Position numbers and translations under genes: made by a program. From Caldifarciminota bacterium UBA5631 (GTDB taxonomy: Bacteria; Hydrothermota; Hydrothermia; UBA1063), in NCBI GenBank assembly GCA_002421425.1, contig DIJZ01000001.1, positions 52,315-116,314 on the forward strand: DNA of 64,000 nt. The letters run 5' to 3'. Position 1 is the stretch's first letter; every line of letters begins with the position of its first letter. Below, piece by piece: positions 51,979-60,355 of this stretch. A model generated the notes under the pieces. It saw nothing but the letters and a program-made list of their open reading frames with translations. It did no database searches and was not told where the DNA came from.

Positions 51979-54053
51979 AAACATGTTCAAAATGCGGAAA
52001 AGAAAACCTGGATAATGCTCTATTTTGTGCTTTTTGCGGGAACAAATTTGAACAGGTGGTATGCAAAACCTGTGGCCATGCAAATCCTCCCGGTGAACTA
52101 TTCTGTGTTAGATGTGGAAACCCGATAATAGAAGGTCCGTATGTAATTGAAAATCGCTACAAGCTCATAAAAAAGATAGGTGTAGGTGGATTTGGTAAAA
52201 CTTACCTGGCTGAAGACCTTCAACTCTGGGGAAAGAAAATTGTTATTAAAGATTTCTCAGTAAAAACGGAAAAATTTGATGAATTTATGAAATTTACCCA
52301 GCAAGAAGGAATGGTACTTGCGAAACTCAATCACCCTCAGATTCCAAAAATTCACGGGTTCCTTGAAGACAAGAAAAATTCAAAGATTTATTTGATGCAG
52401 GACTTTGTTGAAGGTAAAAACCTCCGGCAGATTCTCGCTGAGAGAACCAAACTTGAGGAAGATGAGGCTATAATCGTACTTAAAGACACTTTAGACATCC
52501 TTAACTACCTTCACTCTTTCGAGCCACCGTTACTCCACCGCGATATAAAACCCGAAAACATTATTATTGACCAGAATGGCAAAGCATTCCTCGTGGACTA
52601 CGGAGCAGTTATCGAATACCAGCCTGATAAAAAAGACAGAGAAATTATTTACACAAAAGGATACGCCTCTCCTCAGCAAAAACAGGGCTTTTCCTCTCCT
52701 TCGAGCGATCTCTACTCTCTGGGAATCGTCGCCATTGAGATTCTGACGGGAGTTACTCCCGATAAATTCAAGAACGAAGAGTCAGGAATCGTGGATTACT
52801 CGATAATAAGTGAAATGAGTGTGGAGATAAGAGATTTTCTAACAAAAATGACAAAGCCCTCTACCGCTGACAGATTTAAGACTGCAGCAGAAGCCAAAAA
52901 TGCGCTGGAAGTCATTGAAAGAATAAGGACTCTAAGGGATTTAAGAATCTCACAATATCAAGGAAAAATTGGTGAGAAAGAGAAAAAAGAAATAATGGAT
53001 ATGGCCCACAAGCTGAACATCCCCTCCGATATGATACACAAAGTAATAGATGAAGAAAAGCAAAAGGTCAGGCGCGGATACGAGAAAAGGGGACCTGTTG
53101 CAACCTCTCCTTTCGTTACAAGATTGTCGATAATGTCTCAGGGAGCGGCGGTTGCTACAATAAAAATGCTCGGGAAAGTACAGGCACATCAAGGCTCCGC
53201 CGTCAAAGTTATTTTCTCTCCCAAAGTGAGCCATATGCTAACCGCCGGCGCTGATGGAATTATCAAGGTTTTCGGCACTGCTCAGTGGGAAAGGAAGATA
53301 TCCATCAAGGCTACGACAGAGGACGACACTCTCATCGATATGAAAATATCTCCAAATTCACAGTATCTCGTAGTATCTACAAAATCAGGAAACATTAAGT
53401 TTTACGAGACTTCATACTGGACAAAGCTTAATATTATGAAAATCCAGAATGATGAAATTTCTGAAATTTCCTTTTCACCCGATTCTAGATTACTGTTTGC
53501 AGGAGGGTACGAAAAGATCATCACTGTGTTTGACATGATAAAAGTGGAAAAAATTGTGAATATGGGCGGACACGAGACCTGGATCAGTTGTCTGGAACAC
53601 TCACCGCGACAGGACCTGATGGTATCGGGGGCCTGGGATGGCACGATAATTATATGGGACACACAGGCTCTAAAAGCAAAACAATCTTTCAGGGAACACA
53701 CCGGACAGATTAGAAAGGTGCGATTTGCTGGGTCTGGCAGATTCTTTATAACAACGGGAAGTGATGGTAAAATAATAATGTGGGACTCTGCATCATTAAC
53801 GATTGTAAAGAAATACAATATATCGGAAGACGCAAGGAATATTGTCGATATTGCAATAACACCCGATGAAAAGAATCTACTTGTTACTCTGGAGACCAGG
53901 CTTTTCGTCCTCGGACTAGAGCAAATGGAAAAGAAAACCGAAATAGATTTGCAAACAAGAAAATGTACAAGTTTAAGCTTCTTTCCGCAGAAGAACTACT
54001 TCGCAACAAGTGAAGTCGAAGGTGTTATAAAACTCTGGAAATTGTCGATTTAG
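51975..54053 (+). CDS. Zinc-ribbon Ser/Thr protein kinase with WD40 propeller
   Basis: A 692-residue protein. Two zinc ribbons (Cys4, Cys7, Cys18, Cys21 and Cys30, Cys33, Cys44, Cys47) precede a Hanks-type kinase domain (about 61-325): glycine loop GVGGFG (69-74), Lys92, catalytic HRDIKPEN (188-195) and DYG (208-210) in place of DFG. A linker (about 330-385) leads to a C-terminal WD40 propeller (about 395-690) with repeats ending in IWD, MWD and LWK-type turns. No membrane helix is present, so it is a cytosolic kinase, unlike PknB-type receptors. It ends the operon and converges with gmk, sharing 4 bp. Confidence 0.93.
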   Translation: MKTCSKCGKENLDNALFCAFCGNKFEQVVCKTCGHANPPGELFCVRCGNPIIEGPYVIENRYKLIKKIGVGGFGKTYLAEDLQLWGKKIVIKDFSVKTEKFDEFMKFTQQEGMVLAKLNHPQIPKIHGFLEDKKNSKIYLMQDFVEGKNLRQILAERTKLEEDEAIIVLKDTLDILNYLHSFEPPLLHRDIKPENIIIDQNGKAFLVDYGAVIEYQPDKKDREIIYTKGYASPQQKQGFSSPSSDLYSLGIVAIEILTGVTPDKFKNEESGIVDYSIISEMSVEIRDFLTKMTKPSTADRFKTAAEAKNALEVIERIRTLRDLRISQYQGKIGEKEKKEIMDMAHKLNIPSDMIHKVIDEEKQKVRRGYEKRGPVATSPFVTRLSIMSQGAAVATIKMLGKVQAHQGSAVKVIFSPKVSHMLTAGADGIIKVFGTAQWERKISIKATTEDDTLIDMKISPNSQYLVVSTKSGNIKFYETSYWTKLNIMKIQNDEISEISFSPDSRLLFAGGYEKIITVFDMIKVEKIVNMGGHETWISCLEHSPRQDLMVSGAWDGTIIIWDTQALKAKQSFREHTGQIRKVRFAGSGRFFITTGSDGKIIMWDSASLTIVKKYNISEDARNIVDIAITPDEKNLLVTLETRLFVLGLEQMEKKTEIDLQTRKCTSLSFFPQKNYFATSEVEGVIKLWKLSI

Positions 54054-54655
54054 TCTGAATCCAGAGGATATATCACTCTTTCCTTTTTCATACGCTCTGC
54101 TTCAATTATTGAGGTAATACTTCTTGCAGCTTCGTCCACTGATGAGCTTACCACCCAGTATTGATACTTATCTGCCCACGCAAGTTCAACCTTTGCTCTG
54201 GAAAGCCTCTCTTTGAGTTCTTCCTCACTCTCCGTGTTTCTCCCGCTCAACCTACGCCTCAGCTCTTCGAAAGAAGGGGGTAAGAGGAAAATCGAAATCA
54301 TTTCTTTACCAAACTTCTCCTCGAGGGTTTCCTTACCCTGAATATCAAGGTCCATAATCACATCACGTCCGGATTCCAGTGCTTTAAGTACCGGCTTTTT
54401 AGGTGTACCGTAATACTCTCCTCCAAACACCCTGGCCCATTCGAGTAGTTCTTCCTTTTCTATCATCTCTTCGAATTTCTCTCTTGAAACAAAAATATAA
54501 TCAACACCATCAATTTCATTGGGTCTCGGAGAGCGTGTTGTAGCAGAAACTGAGTAGAAAAGATCTGGACAGAGTTTCTTCACTTCATTCAAAACTGTGG
54601 TTTTCCCTGCTCCTGAAGGAGCTGAAATAACTATAAGAAAAGGTCTGTGTCTCAT
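54050..54655 (-). CDS. gmk: Guanylate kinase
   Basis: A 201-residue enzyme that phosphorylates GMP to GDP. The P-loop is SAPSGAGKTT near the N-terminus, followed by SVSATTRSPRPNEIDGVDYIF and the GMP-binding EWARVFGGEYYGTP. DLDIQG and FLLPPSFEELRRRL also match. Length fits the family. It overlaps glmS by 4 bp on the minus strand and shares its 3' end with the kinase gene. Confidence 0.95.
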   Translation of the reverse strand: MRHRPFLIVISAPSGAGKTTVLNEVKKLCPDLFYSVSATTRSPRPNEIDGVDYIFVSREKFEEMIEKEELLEWARVFGGEYYGTPKKPVLKALESGRDVIMDLDIQGKETLEEKFGKEMISIFLLPPSFEELRRRLSGRNTESEEELKERLSRAKVELAWADKYQYWVVSSSVDEAARSITSIIEAERMKKERVIYPLDSD

Positions 54656-56475
54656 TCTACCGTCACACTCTTTGCAAGATTCCTTGGTTTATCCACATCA
54701 CAACCTCTACCTACAGCCATGTAATAGGCAAAGAGCTGAAGAGGTATTATTGAAATGATGGGAGAAAAAAGCTCATTTACCTCTGGAACCTCGAAGATAA
54801 AATCACTTAACTCTCTCATTCTCTGGTCATTTTCAGTAGAGACTGAAATAATTATTCCGCCTCGTGCCTTAACCTCCTCAAGATTATTTATGGACTTTTC
54901 ATACACCGATGTTTTCGGATTCAAAAATACAATGGGCAGGTCTCTGTCCACCAGAGCCAGTGGTCCATGTTTCATCTCTCCAGCTGCGTAACCAATAGCG
55001 TGAATATATGAAACTTCCTTCAGTTTCAGAGCGCCTTCAAGAGCAGTGGGGTAGTTTATACCACGGCCGAGAAACATAAAGTGTTTTGCGTTCAGGAATT
55101 TCTGTGCTACTTCTTGTATAGAGTTTGCACTTCTCAAAGCTTTACCTATTTTTTCTGGAATTTCGAATAATTCCATCCTCATCCTCTCGAAATCTTCTTC
55201 AGAAACATACCCTCTCAGCAAGCCAACTTCAAGGCTAAGAAGGAACAACAGCATTATCTGCGCAGTATAAGCCTTTGTTGACGCGACACCAATTTCTGGA
55301 CCAGCATTTATATACACCACGTAATCAGAATCCCTTGCAATGGAACTATCTTTGACGTTAACAATTGATAAAACTTCCAGACCACTCTCTTTCACAAGCC
55401 TCACCCCAGCTAAAGTATCAGCGGTCTCTCCTGATTGACTGATAGCGATAACGAGGGTATTAGGGTTTAGCACAGGTTCCCGGTATCGAAATTCAGAAGA
55501 AAAATCTACATCAGTTTGTATCCGTGCCAGTTTCTCAATAAGATATTTCCCCACAATTCCGGCGTGCATTGACGTCCCTGAAGCCTGGATCAGGATTCTG
55601 TCTTTGTTAAGAAGTAATCTCCTTAAGTTAAAATCTTTTAGAAGGGTAACTTCATTTCCTCTGATGTAATGCTCAAGATTGCGCCTTAGGACCTCCGGCT
55701 GTTCAAAAATCTCCTTCAGCATGAAGTGAGGGAACTCGCCCTTTTCAGCCATATTTAATGTCCATTCTATCCTGGAGGATTCCTTGCGTTTTTCAGTACC
55801 ATCAAAACTGTATACTGCCCATGAATTCTGAGTCAAAAGACAGATTTCACCATCGTCAAGAACTACTATGTCTTTTGTGTGCGAGAGCAAAGGCGTTTGA
55901 TCAGAAGCAAGAAGCATCTCATCCTTTCCAATACCAATTATCAGTGGACTGCCCATTTTCACCCCAATCAACTTCTCGGATTCTAAGGAAGACAGAATAA
56001 CAAGGGCGAAGGATCCTTTTAGCCTTTGGACAGTCTTGAAGACGGCATCCAGCAGAGACCCCTCGTAATATTCTTCTATCAAATGTGGGATTACTTCACT
56101 ATCAGTCTCTGAAATAAACTTGTGTCCTTTGTTCTCCAGTTCGTCTCTTAATTCTTTGAAATTTTCTATTATTCCATTATGTGCGACGGCAATCTGGGAC
56201 TTACAGTCCACATGTGGATGCGCATTAATGTCATTCACTTTCCCGTGAGTAGCCCAGCGTGTATGACCTATTCCAGCCTTTCCGTTAAAGGCCTGACCGT
56301 TCACAAGAGTGTACAGTTCTCCAATTCTACCAGCCCTTTTCTTAACAATTAAACGACCGTTGTGAATAACAGCGATCCCTGCTGAGTCATAGCCTCTGTA
56401 CTCAAGCTTTTCGAGACCCACAAGAATGACTGAGTCCAGATCTTTGTTTCCTATATATCCGACGATTCCGCACAT
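54652..56475 (-). CDS. glmS: Glutamine--fructose-6-phosphate aminotransferase
   Basis: A 607-residue enzyme that makes glucosamine-6-phosphate, the first step to UDP-GlcNAc for wall and LPS. The N-terminal nucleophile is Cys2 (MCGIVGYIG), followed by the glutaminase domain (with GHTRWATHG and HNGIIENF) and two SIS sugar-isomerase domains (SQSGETADT and STKAYTAQI) ending KSVTVE. The start lacks a Shine-Dalgarno and lies 8 nt after tRNA-Leu(CAA), so the pair share a transcript. No glmS ribozyme is present, since there is no room for one upstream. Confidence 0.96.
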   Translation of the reverse strand: MCGIVGYIGNKDLDSVILVGLEKLEYRGYDSAGIAVIHNGRLIVKKRAGRIGELYTLVNGQAFNGKAGIGHTRWATHGKVNDINAHPHVDCKSQIAVAHNGIIENFKELRDELENKGHKFISETDSEVIPHLIEEYYEGSLLDAVFKTVQRLKGSFALVILSSLESEKLIGVKMGSPLIIGIGKDEMLLASDQTPLLSHTKDIVVLDDGEICLLTQNSWAVYSFDGTEKRKESSRIEWTLNMAEKGEFPHFMLKEIFEQPEVLRRNLEHYIRGNEVTLLKDFNLRRLLLNKDRILIQASGTSMHAGIVGKYLIEKLARIQTDVDFSSEFRYREPVLNPNTLVIAISQSGETADTLAGVRLVKESGLEVLSIVNVKDSSIARDSDYVVYINAGPEIGVASTKAYTAQIMLLFLLSLEVGLLRGYVSEEDFERMRMELFEIPEKIGKALRSANSIQEVAQKFLNAKHFMFLGRGINYPTALEGALKLKEVSYIHAIGYAAGEMKHGPLALVDRDLPIVFLNPKTSVYEKSINNLEEVKARGGIIISVSTENDQRMRELSDFIFEVPEVNELFSPIISIIPLQLFAYYMAVGRGCDVDKPRNLAKSVTVE

Positions 56476-56483
56476 TTTTTTAG

Positions 56484-56567
56484 TGCCGGAGGAGGGACTC
56501 GAACCCTCACGGCCTTGCGGCCAGCGGATTTTGAGTCCGCCGCGTCTTCCTGTTCCACCACTCCGGC
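56484..56567 (-). tRNA. tRNA-Leu (anticodon CAA)
   Basis: Type II tRNA on the minus strand. Acceptor GCCGGAG pairs with CTCCGGC, discriminator A. The anticodon stem GCGGA/TCCGC encloses CTCAAAA, giving anticodon CAA for UUG. A long variable arm (GGCC...GGCC type) is present. The 3' CCA is not encoded (CTA follows). glmS starts 8 nt downstream. Confidence 0.94.
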
Positions 56568-56576
56568 GTGGGATAT

Positions 56577-56605
56577 ATTATAAAACCCCATTCACTAATA
56601 ATCAA
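56577..56605 (-). promoter_or_regulatory. Promoter of tRNA-Leu(CAA)-glmS-gmk unit
   Basis: TTGATT (56600-56605), 17-nt spacer, TATAAT (56577-56582) on the minus strand, 9 nt before the tRNA 5' end. No other promoter is possible between the tRNA and glmS. Confidence 0.75.
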
Positions 56606-56675
56606 AATCCGCGCTGAAACTTGTCACGTGTCCCATCAAATATATTGAAAATCCATGGTCATGAATTTCCCTGTT

Positions 56676-56704
56676 TTGTCTTTTCGAGGTTCTTAACTTA
56701 TAAT
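56676..56704 (+). promoter_or_regulatory. Promoter of tRNA-Ser(GGA)
   Basis: TTGTCT (56676-56681), 17-nt spacer, TATAAT (56699-56704), 11 nt before the tRNA 5' end at 56716. Confidence 0.7.
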
Positions 56705-56715
56705 AAACCACTACT

Positions 56716-56807
<92 letters not shown>

Positions 56808-56823
56808 TGAAAATTTATAACAG

Positions 56824-56852
56824 TTGAATTAACGAAGTTTTTGAAATATAAT
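56824..56852 (+). promoter_or_regulatory. Promoter of rplM-rpsI operon
   Basis: TTGAAT (56824-56829), 17-nt spacer, TATAAT (56847-56852). GGAGG precedes the rplM ATG at 56874, so this unit has a short leader and a normal ribosome site. Confidence 0.75.
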
Positions 56853-56873
56853 TAACACGAGCTGGAGGTATAG

Positions 56874-57314
56874 ATGGGTACGTTTTTACCGAAAGAGGAA
56901 AGTATCGAAAGAAAGTGGTTTCTTATCGACGCTTCTGGTATCGAGCTGGGACGCCTGGCTTCGAGGGTTTCTTTACTTCTTCAGGGTAAGAGGAAGAGAA
57001 TATATACACCTCATATCGACACAGGTGACTTTGTAGTGGTAATTAATGCTGAGAAAGTCAAACTCACCGGAAAGAAGCTGGATGATAAGGTTTATTATCA
57101 TCATAGCGGCTACCCTGGAGGTATAAAACAGAGAACTGCCAGGCAAATCATTGAGGAACACCCAGAGAGGCTAATTGAAATGGCTGTTAAAAGAATGCTC
57201 CCGAAGAACAAACTTGGTGCTCAAATGTTTCAGCGTTTAAAGGTTTACAGTGGCCCTGAACATCCACATAAGGCCCAGAAACCTGAACCAATTGATATTT
57301 TGAAGATTAACTAA
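56874..57314 (+). CDS. rplM: 50S ribosomal protein L13
   Basis: A 146-residue L13. Characteristic blocks are RKWFLIDASGIELGRLASRV near the start, HIDTGDFVVVINAEKVKLTG, YHHSGYPGGIKQ and MLPKNKLGAQMFQRLKVY. It binds 23S rRNA early in 50S assembly. It precedes rpsI by 15 bp, the universal L13-S9 pair. Confidence 0.96.
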   Translation: MGTFLPKEESIERKWFLIDASGIELGRLASRVSLLLQGKRKRIYTPHIDTGDFVVVINAEKVKLTGKKLDDKVYYHHSGYPGGIKQRTARQIIEEHPERLIEMAVKRMLPKNKLGAQMFQRLKVYSGPEHPHKAQKPEPIDILKIN

Positions 57315-57329
57315 GGGGAGGTTTTAAAC

Positions 57330-57728
57330 TTGAGTAATGCTAAAATAATTTTCGCATGGGGATCAAGAAAAAGATCCATTGCAAGGCTCCGCATAAAAGA
57401 AAACGGAAAAGGCAGAGTTTACATTAATGGTCTTAGGCCTCAGGAGTACTTTGGCAGGGAAGACCTGGCTTTGTACGCACTGGAACCACTGAAAATTACT
57501 GGAATTGAAAAATCCCTGGATGTAGTTTGCAAGGTGGAAGGTGGAGGCAAATCTGGACAGGCTGGAGCAATGAGACTCGCCCTGGCAAGGGGTCTTAAAA
57601 CCTTTGATGAAAACCTTACAGAAGTTCTGAAGAAATTCAGAATGCTGTCAAGAGATCCAAGAGAAAAGGAGAGAATGAAGTATGGAAAGAGCAAGAGAAG
57701 AAAATCTCCACAATACTCAAAACGATAA
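57330..57728 (+). CDS. rpsI: 30S ribosomal protein S9
   Basis: A 132-residue S9 with GSRKRSIARLR, RVYINGLRPQEYF, VEGGGKSGQAGAMRLALARGL and the C-terminal basic tail RRKSPQYSKR, whose last arginine contacts P-site tRNA. The start is TTG, 8 nt after GGGGAGG. It overlaps rpsB by 47 bp, an unusually long overlap for ribosomal protein genes, and this covers the conserved tail. Confidence 0.95.
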   Translation: MSNAKIIFAWGSRKRSIARLRIKENGKGRVYINGLRPQEYFGREDLALYALEPLKITGIEKSLDVVCKVEGGGKSGQAGAMRLALARGLKTFDENLTEVLKKFRMLSRDPREKERMKYGKSKRRKSPQYSKR

Positions 57729-58476
57729 TAATAACATCGCGTTCCCTGTTACCTTGAAGGACCTCCTCGAGGCTGGGGTCCAGTTTGGTCACAAAAGGAG
57801 ACGCTGGAACCCCAAGATGAAACCCTTTATTTTTACCCAGAGAGACGAACATCACATTATAGATATTAGAAAAACCTTTGAAAAACTGCAAGAAGCTTAC
57901 GATTTCATAAGAAAGCTGAGTTCAAGAGGTGGAAGTGTCCTTTTCGTATGCACAAAGAAGCAGGGTAAAGACATAGTCGCAGATGAAGCCAGAAGATGTG
58001 GCGCATTCTACATGACAGAAAGGTGGCCAGGCGGTGCACTTACTAACTTTGAAACAATCAGAAACCGCATTGCAAGAATGAAAGAGTTGATTCACATGAG
58101 GGATTCTGGAGAACTTGAAGCCTATCCCAAAAAAGAGCAACTTCTGATGATGAAGGAACTTGAAAAACTGCAAAAAGTCTTTGATGGTATCGCCAATATG
58201 GAAACTCTTCCAGATGCAGTTTACATTGTTGACCTGGTTAAAGAGGAAATTGCCCTCAATGAAGCCAAAAGGCTTGATATTCCTGTAGTCGCTATTGTGG
58301 ACACCAATGCAGACCCCACCCTTGTGGATTTCCCCATCCCCGGGAATGATGACGCTATCAGGTCGATTTCTCTAATTACCAAAACAATTGCAAATGCGAT
58401 TATTGAAGGCAAACAGGGCGAAGAGGGGACAAAGGTAGAGAAGAAAGAAGAAGAGGCAGAGGAAGGAGGATTATAA
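57682..58476 (+). CDS. rpsB: 30S ribosomal protein S2
   Basis: A 264-residue S2. Motifs are LLEAGVQFGHKRRRWNPKM, FICTK-like VLFVCTKKQGKD, ERWPGGALTNFETI and VDTNADP with the C-terminal PGNDDAIRS. An N-terminal extension of about 24 residues, rich in Asn, precedes the normal start of the family; it is encoded within the overlap with rpsI, so a later start cannot be ruled out. The C-terminus ends with a run of acidic residues. It lies 1 bp before tsf. Confidence 0.94.
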   Translation: MERAREENLHNTQNDNNNIAFPVTLKDLLEAGVQFGHKRRRWNPKMKPFIFTQRDEHHIIDIRKTFEKLQEAYDFIRKLSSRGGSVLFVCTKKQGKDIVADEARRCGAFYMTERWPGGALTNFETIRNRIARMKELIHMRDSGELEAYPKKEQLLMMKELEKLQKVFDGIANMETLPDAVYIVDLVKEEIALNEAKRLDIPVVAIVDTNADPTLVDFPIPGNDDAIRSISLITKTIANAIIEGKQGEEGTKVEKKEEEAEEGGL

Positions 58477-58477
58477 G

Positions 58478-59074
58478 ATGTCAATTTCCGCAGATTTGAT
58501 TAAAGAGCTCAGGGAGAGAACAGGTGCTGGGATCCTTGACTGCAAAAAAGCTTTAGAAAAAACAAACGGTGACCTGGAAAAAGCCATTGAAGAACTTCGA
58601 AAAATGGGCCTTGCCAAGGCTGACAAAAAACTCGACAGAGAAACGAAAGAAGGAATAATTGAAGCTTACATCCATCCTGGAGCAAGACTTGGAGTCCTTG
58701 TTGAAGTAAACTGCGAAACAGATTTTGTTGCGAACACTGATGAATTCAAAAAATTTGTTCATAACGTTGCCCTGCAAATTGCTGCAATGGCTCCAAAATA
58801 TATCAGAAGAGAAGAAATTCCACAGGAGATTATCGAAAAAGAAAAAGAAATCCTGAAAGAGCAACTTATTAGAGAAGGGAAACCTCAGAATGTTGTGGAC
58901 AGGATTGTGGAAGGAAAGATTGAAAAATTTTACCAGGAAAATGTCCTCTATGACCAGCAGTTCTTTATGGAGCCCGGAATTACCATTGAAGAATATCTAA
59001 AGCAACACATCGCAAAGTTCTCTGAAAACATCAGAATCAAGAGGTTCGCGAGGTTTAAAATAGGTGAAGAGTAG
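58478..59074 (+). CDS. tsf: Elongation factor Ts, short form
   Basis: A 198-residue nucleotide-exchange factor for EF-Tu. The UBA-like N-terminus (LIKELRERTGAGILDCKKAL) and the NCETDFVANTDEFKKF block are typical. It has one core subdomain rather than two, like the compact EF-Ts of Thermus and Thermotoga, which act as dimers. It follows rpsB at 1 bp and overlaps pyrH by 11 bp. Confidence 0.94.
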   Translation: MSISADLIKELRERTGAGILDCKKALEKTNGDLEKAIEELRKMGLAKADKKLDRETKEGIIEAYIHPGARLGVLVEVNCETDFVANTDEFKKFVHNVALQIAAMAPKYIRREEIPQEIIEKEKEILKEQLIREGKPQNVVDRIVEGKIEKFYQENVLYDQQFFMEPGITIEEYLKQHIAKFSENIRIKRFARFKIGEE

Positions 59075-59777
59075 ATATCGCCGGGTTTTACTAAAGATTT
59101 CTGGCGAGCTATTCGGCAACGAGAAGGAAAATTTAGATGTAGAATTTCTGAGCAGAATATCCAGAGAAATTTCTTACTGTATTAAAGAGCTCCAGACCCA
59201 GATTGCCATTGTCGTAGGTGGCGGCAACATTGTAAGAGGAAAGACTATTGAAAAAATGGGGTTTGACAGAATATCAGCGGACTACATGGGAATGCTTGCC
59301 ACTGCAATCAATAGTATGGCTCTTCAAAATGCCCTTGAAAAGGAAGGAATTGAAACCAGAATTGTGTCCGCTATTGAGATTAAGGCCATCGGAGAGCCAT
59401 TCATTCGAAGAAAGGTTCTTGAACACCTGGATAAGAACCGCGTGGTTATTTTTGCCTGTGGGACAGGAAATCCTCTTTTCACAACGGATACTGCAGCAGC
59501 ACTCAGGGCTGGTGAAATAAAAGCAGATCTCCTGATTAAAGGGACAAAAGTAGACGGAGTGTATGATAAAGACCCCAAGATTCACAAAGATGCAAAAAAA
59601 TTCGATTTCATAGACCTTAAGACAATGCTCAATCTCGAACTTCAGGTCATGGACCAGACCGCAATCGCCCTCTGCAGGGAGAACAAGATTCCAATTCTTG
59701 TTTTCAACATCACCAGGGAGGGAAGTCTTTCAAAAGCCCTTGCAGGTGAGAAAATAGGCACGTTTGTTGAAATTTAG
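59064..59777 (+). CDS. pyrH: UMP kinase
   Basis: A 237-residue amino-acid-kinase-family enzyme that makes UDP. Motifs are LLKISGELFGNE, VVGGGNIVRGK, FACGTGNPLFTTDTAAALRA and TKVDGVYDKDPK. The start is GTG at 59064 within the tsf end; no internal ATG gives the conserved N-terminus. The order tsf-pyrH-frr is conserved in most bacteria. Confidence 0.95.
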   Translation: MKSRYRRVLLKISGELFGNEKENLDVEFLSRISREISYCIKELQTQIAIVVGGGNIVRGKTIEKMGFDRISADYMGMLATAINSMALQNALEKEGIETRIVSAIEIKAIGEPFIRRKVLEHLDKNRVVIFACGTGNPLFTTDTAAALRAGEIKADLLIKGTKVDGVYDKDPKIHKDAKKFDFIDLKTMLNLELQVMDQTAIALCRENKIPILVFNITREGSLSKALAGEKIGTFVEI

Positions 59778-59797
59778 GATTTCACAGGAGGATTCTG

Positions 59798-60355
59798 ATG
59801 GTAGATAAGGTATACAAAGAAGCAGAATTCCGTATGAAGAAAACCATAGAAAATTTTGAAAGGGAAATATCAAGGCTTCGGACTGGGAGAGCAACACCCT
59901 ACCTCCTTGACGGAGTTAAGGTGGATTACTACGGTTCTCAGGTCCCCATCAATCAGGTGGCAACAATCCAGATACCCGAAGCATCGATGATTATTATTCA
60001 GCCCTGGGATAAATCTGTAATCGGAGAAATCGAGAGAGCAATTAAGAAAGCGGGGCTTGGACTAAACCCTCAAAGTGATGGTAATGTTCTAAGAATTCCA
60101 ATTCCCCCACTCTCTGAAGAGAGGCGCCAGGAACTCATAAAGATAATAAGGAAGTACGCCGAAGATGCGCGAGTTGCTATCAGAAACATAAGACGAGATG
60201 GTGTGGATCAAGTAAAAAAAATGGAAAAGAACAAGGAAATCAGTGAGGATGAATCAAAAAAGGCAGAAAAACATTTTCAGGAACTTCACGATAAGTATAT
60301 CGAAGAAATCAATAAATTGGTGAAGAATAAGGAGAAAGAAATTCTTGAAGAGTAA
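59798..60355 (+). CDS. frr: Ribosome recycling factor
   Basis: A 185-residue RRF that splits post-termination ribosomes with EF-G. It has FEREISRLRTGRATPYLLDGV, YGSQVPINQVATI, IQPWDKS, GLNPQSDGNVLRIPIPPLSEERR and VRIAIRNIRRDG-like VAIRNIRRDG. GGAGG precedes the ATG by 7 nt. It overlaps uppS by 11 bp. Confidence 0.96.
   Translation: MVDKVYKEAEFRMKKTIENFEREISRLRTGRATPYLLDGVKVDYYGSQVPINQVATIQIPEASMIIIQPWDKSVIGEIERAIKKAGLGLNPQSDGNVLRIPIPPLSEERRQELIKIIRKYAEDARVAIRNIRRDGVDQVKKMEKNKEISEDESKKAEKHFQELHDKYIEEINKLVKNKEKEILEE

Noticed and set aside
56476..56483. glmS ribozyme upstream of glmS
   Set aside because: Only 8 nt separate the tRNA and the start codon, so there is no room for the ribozyme.
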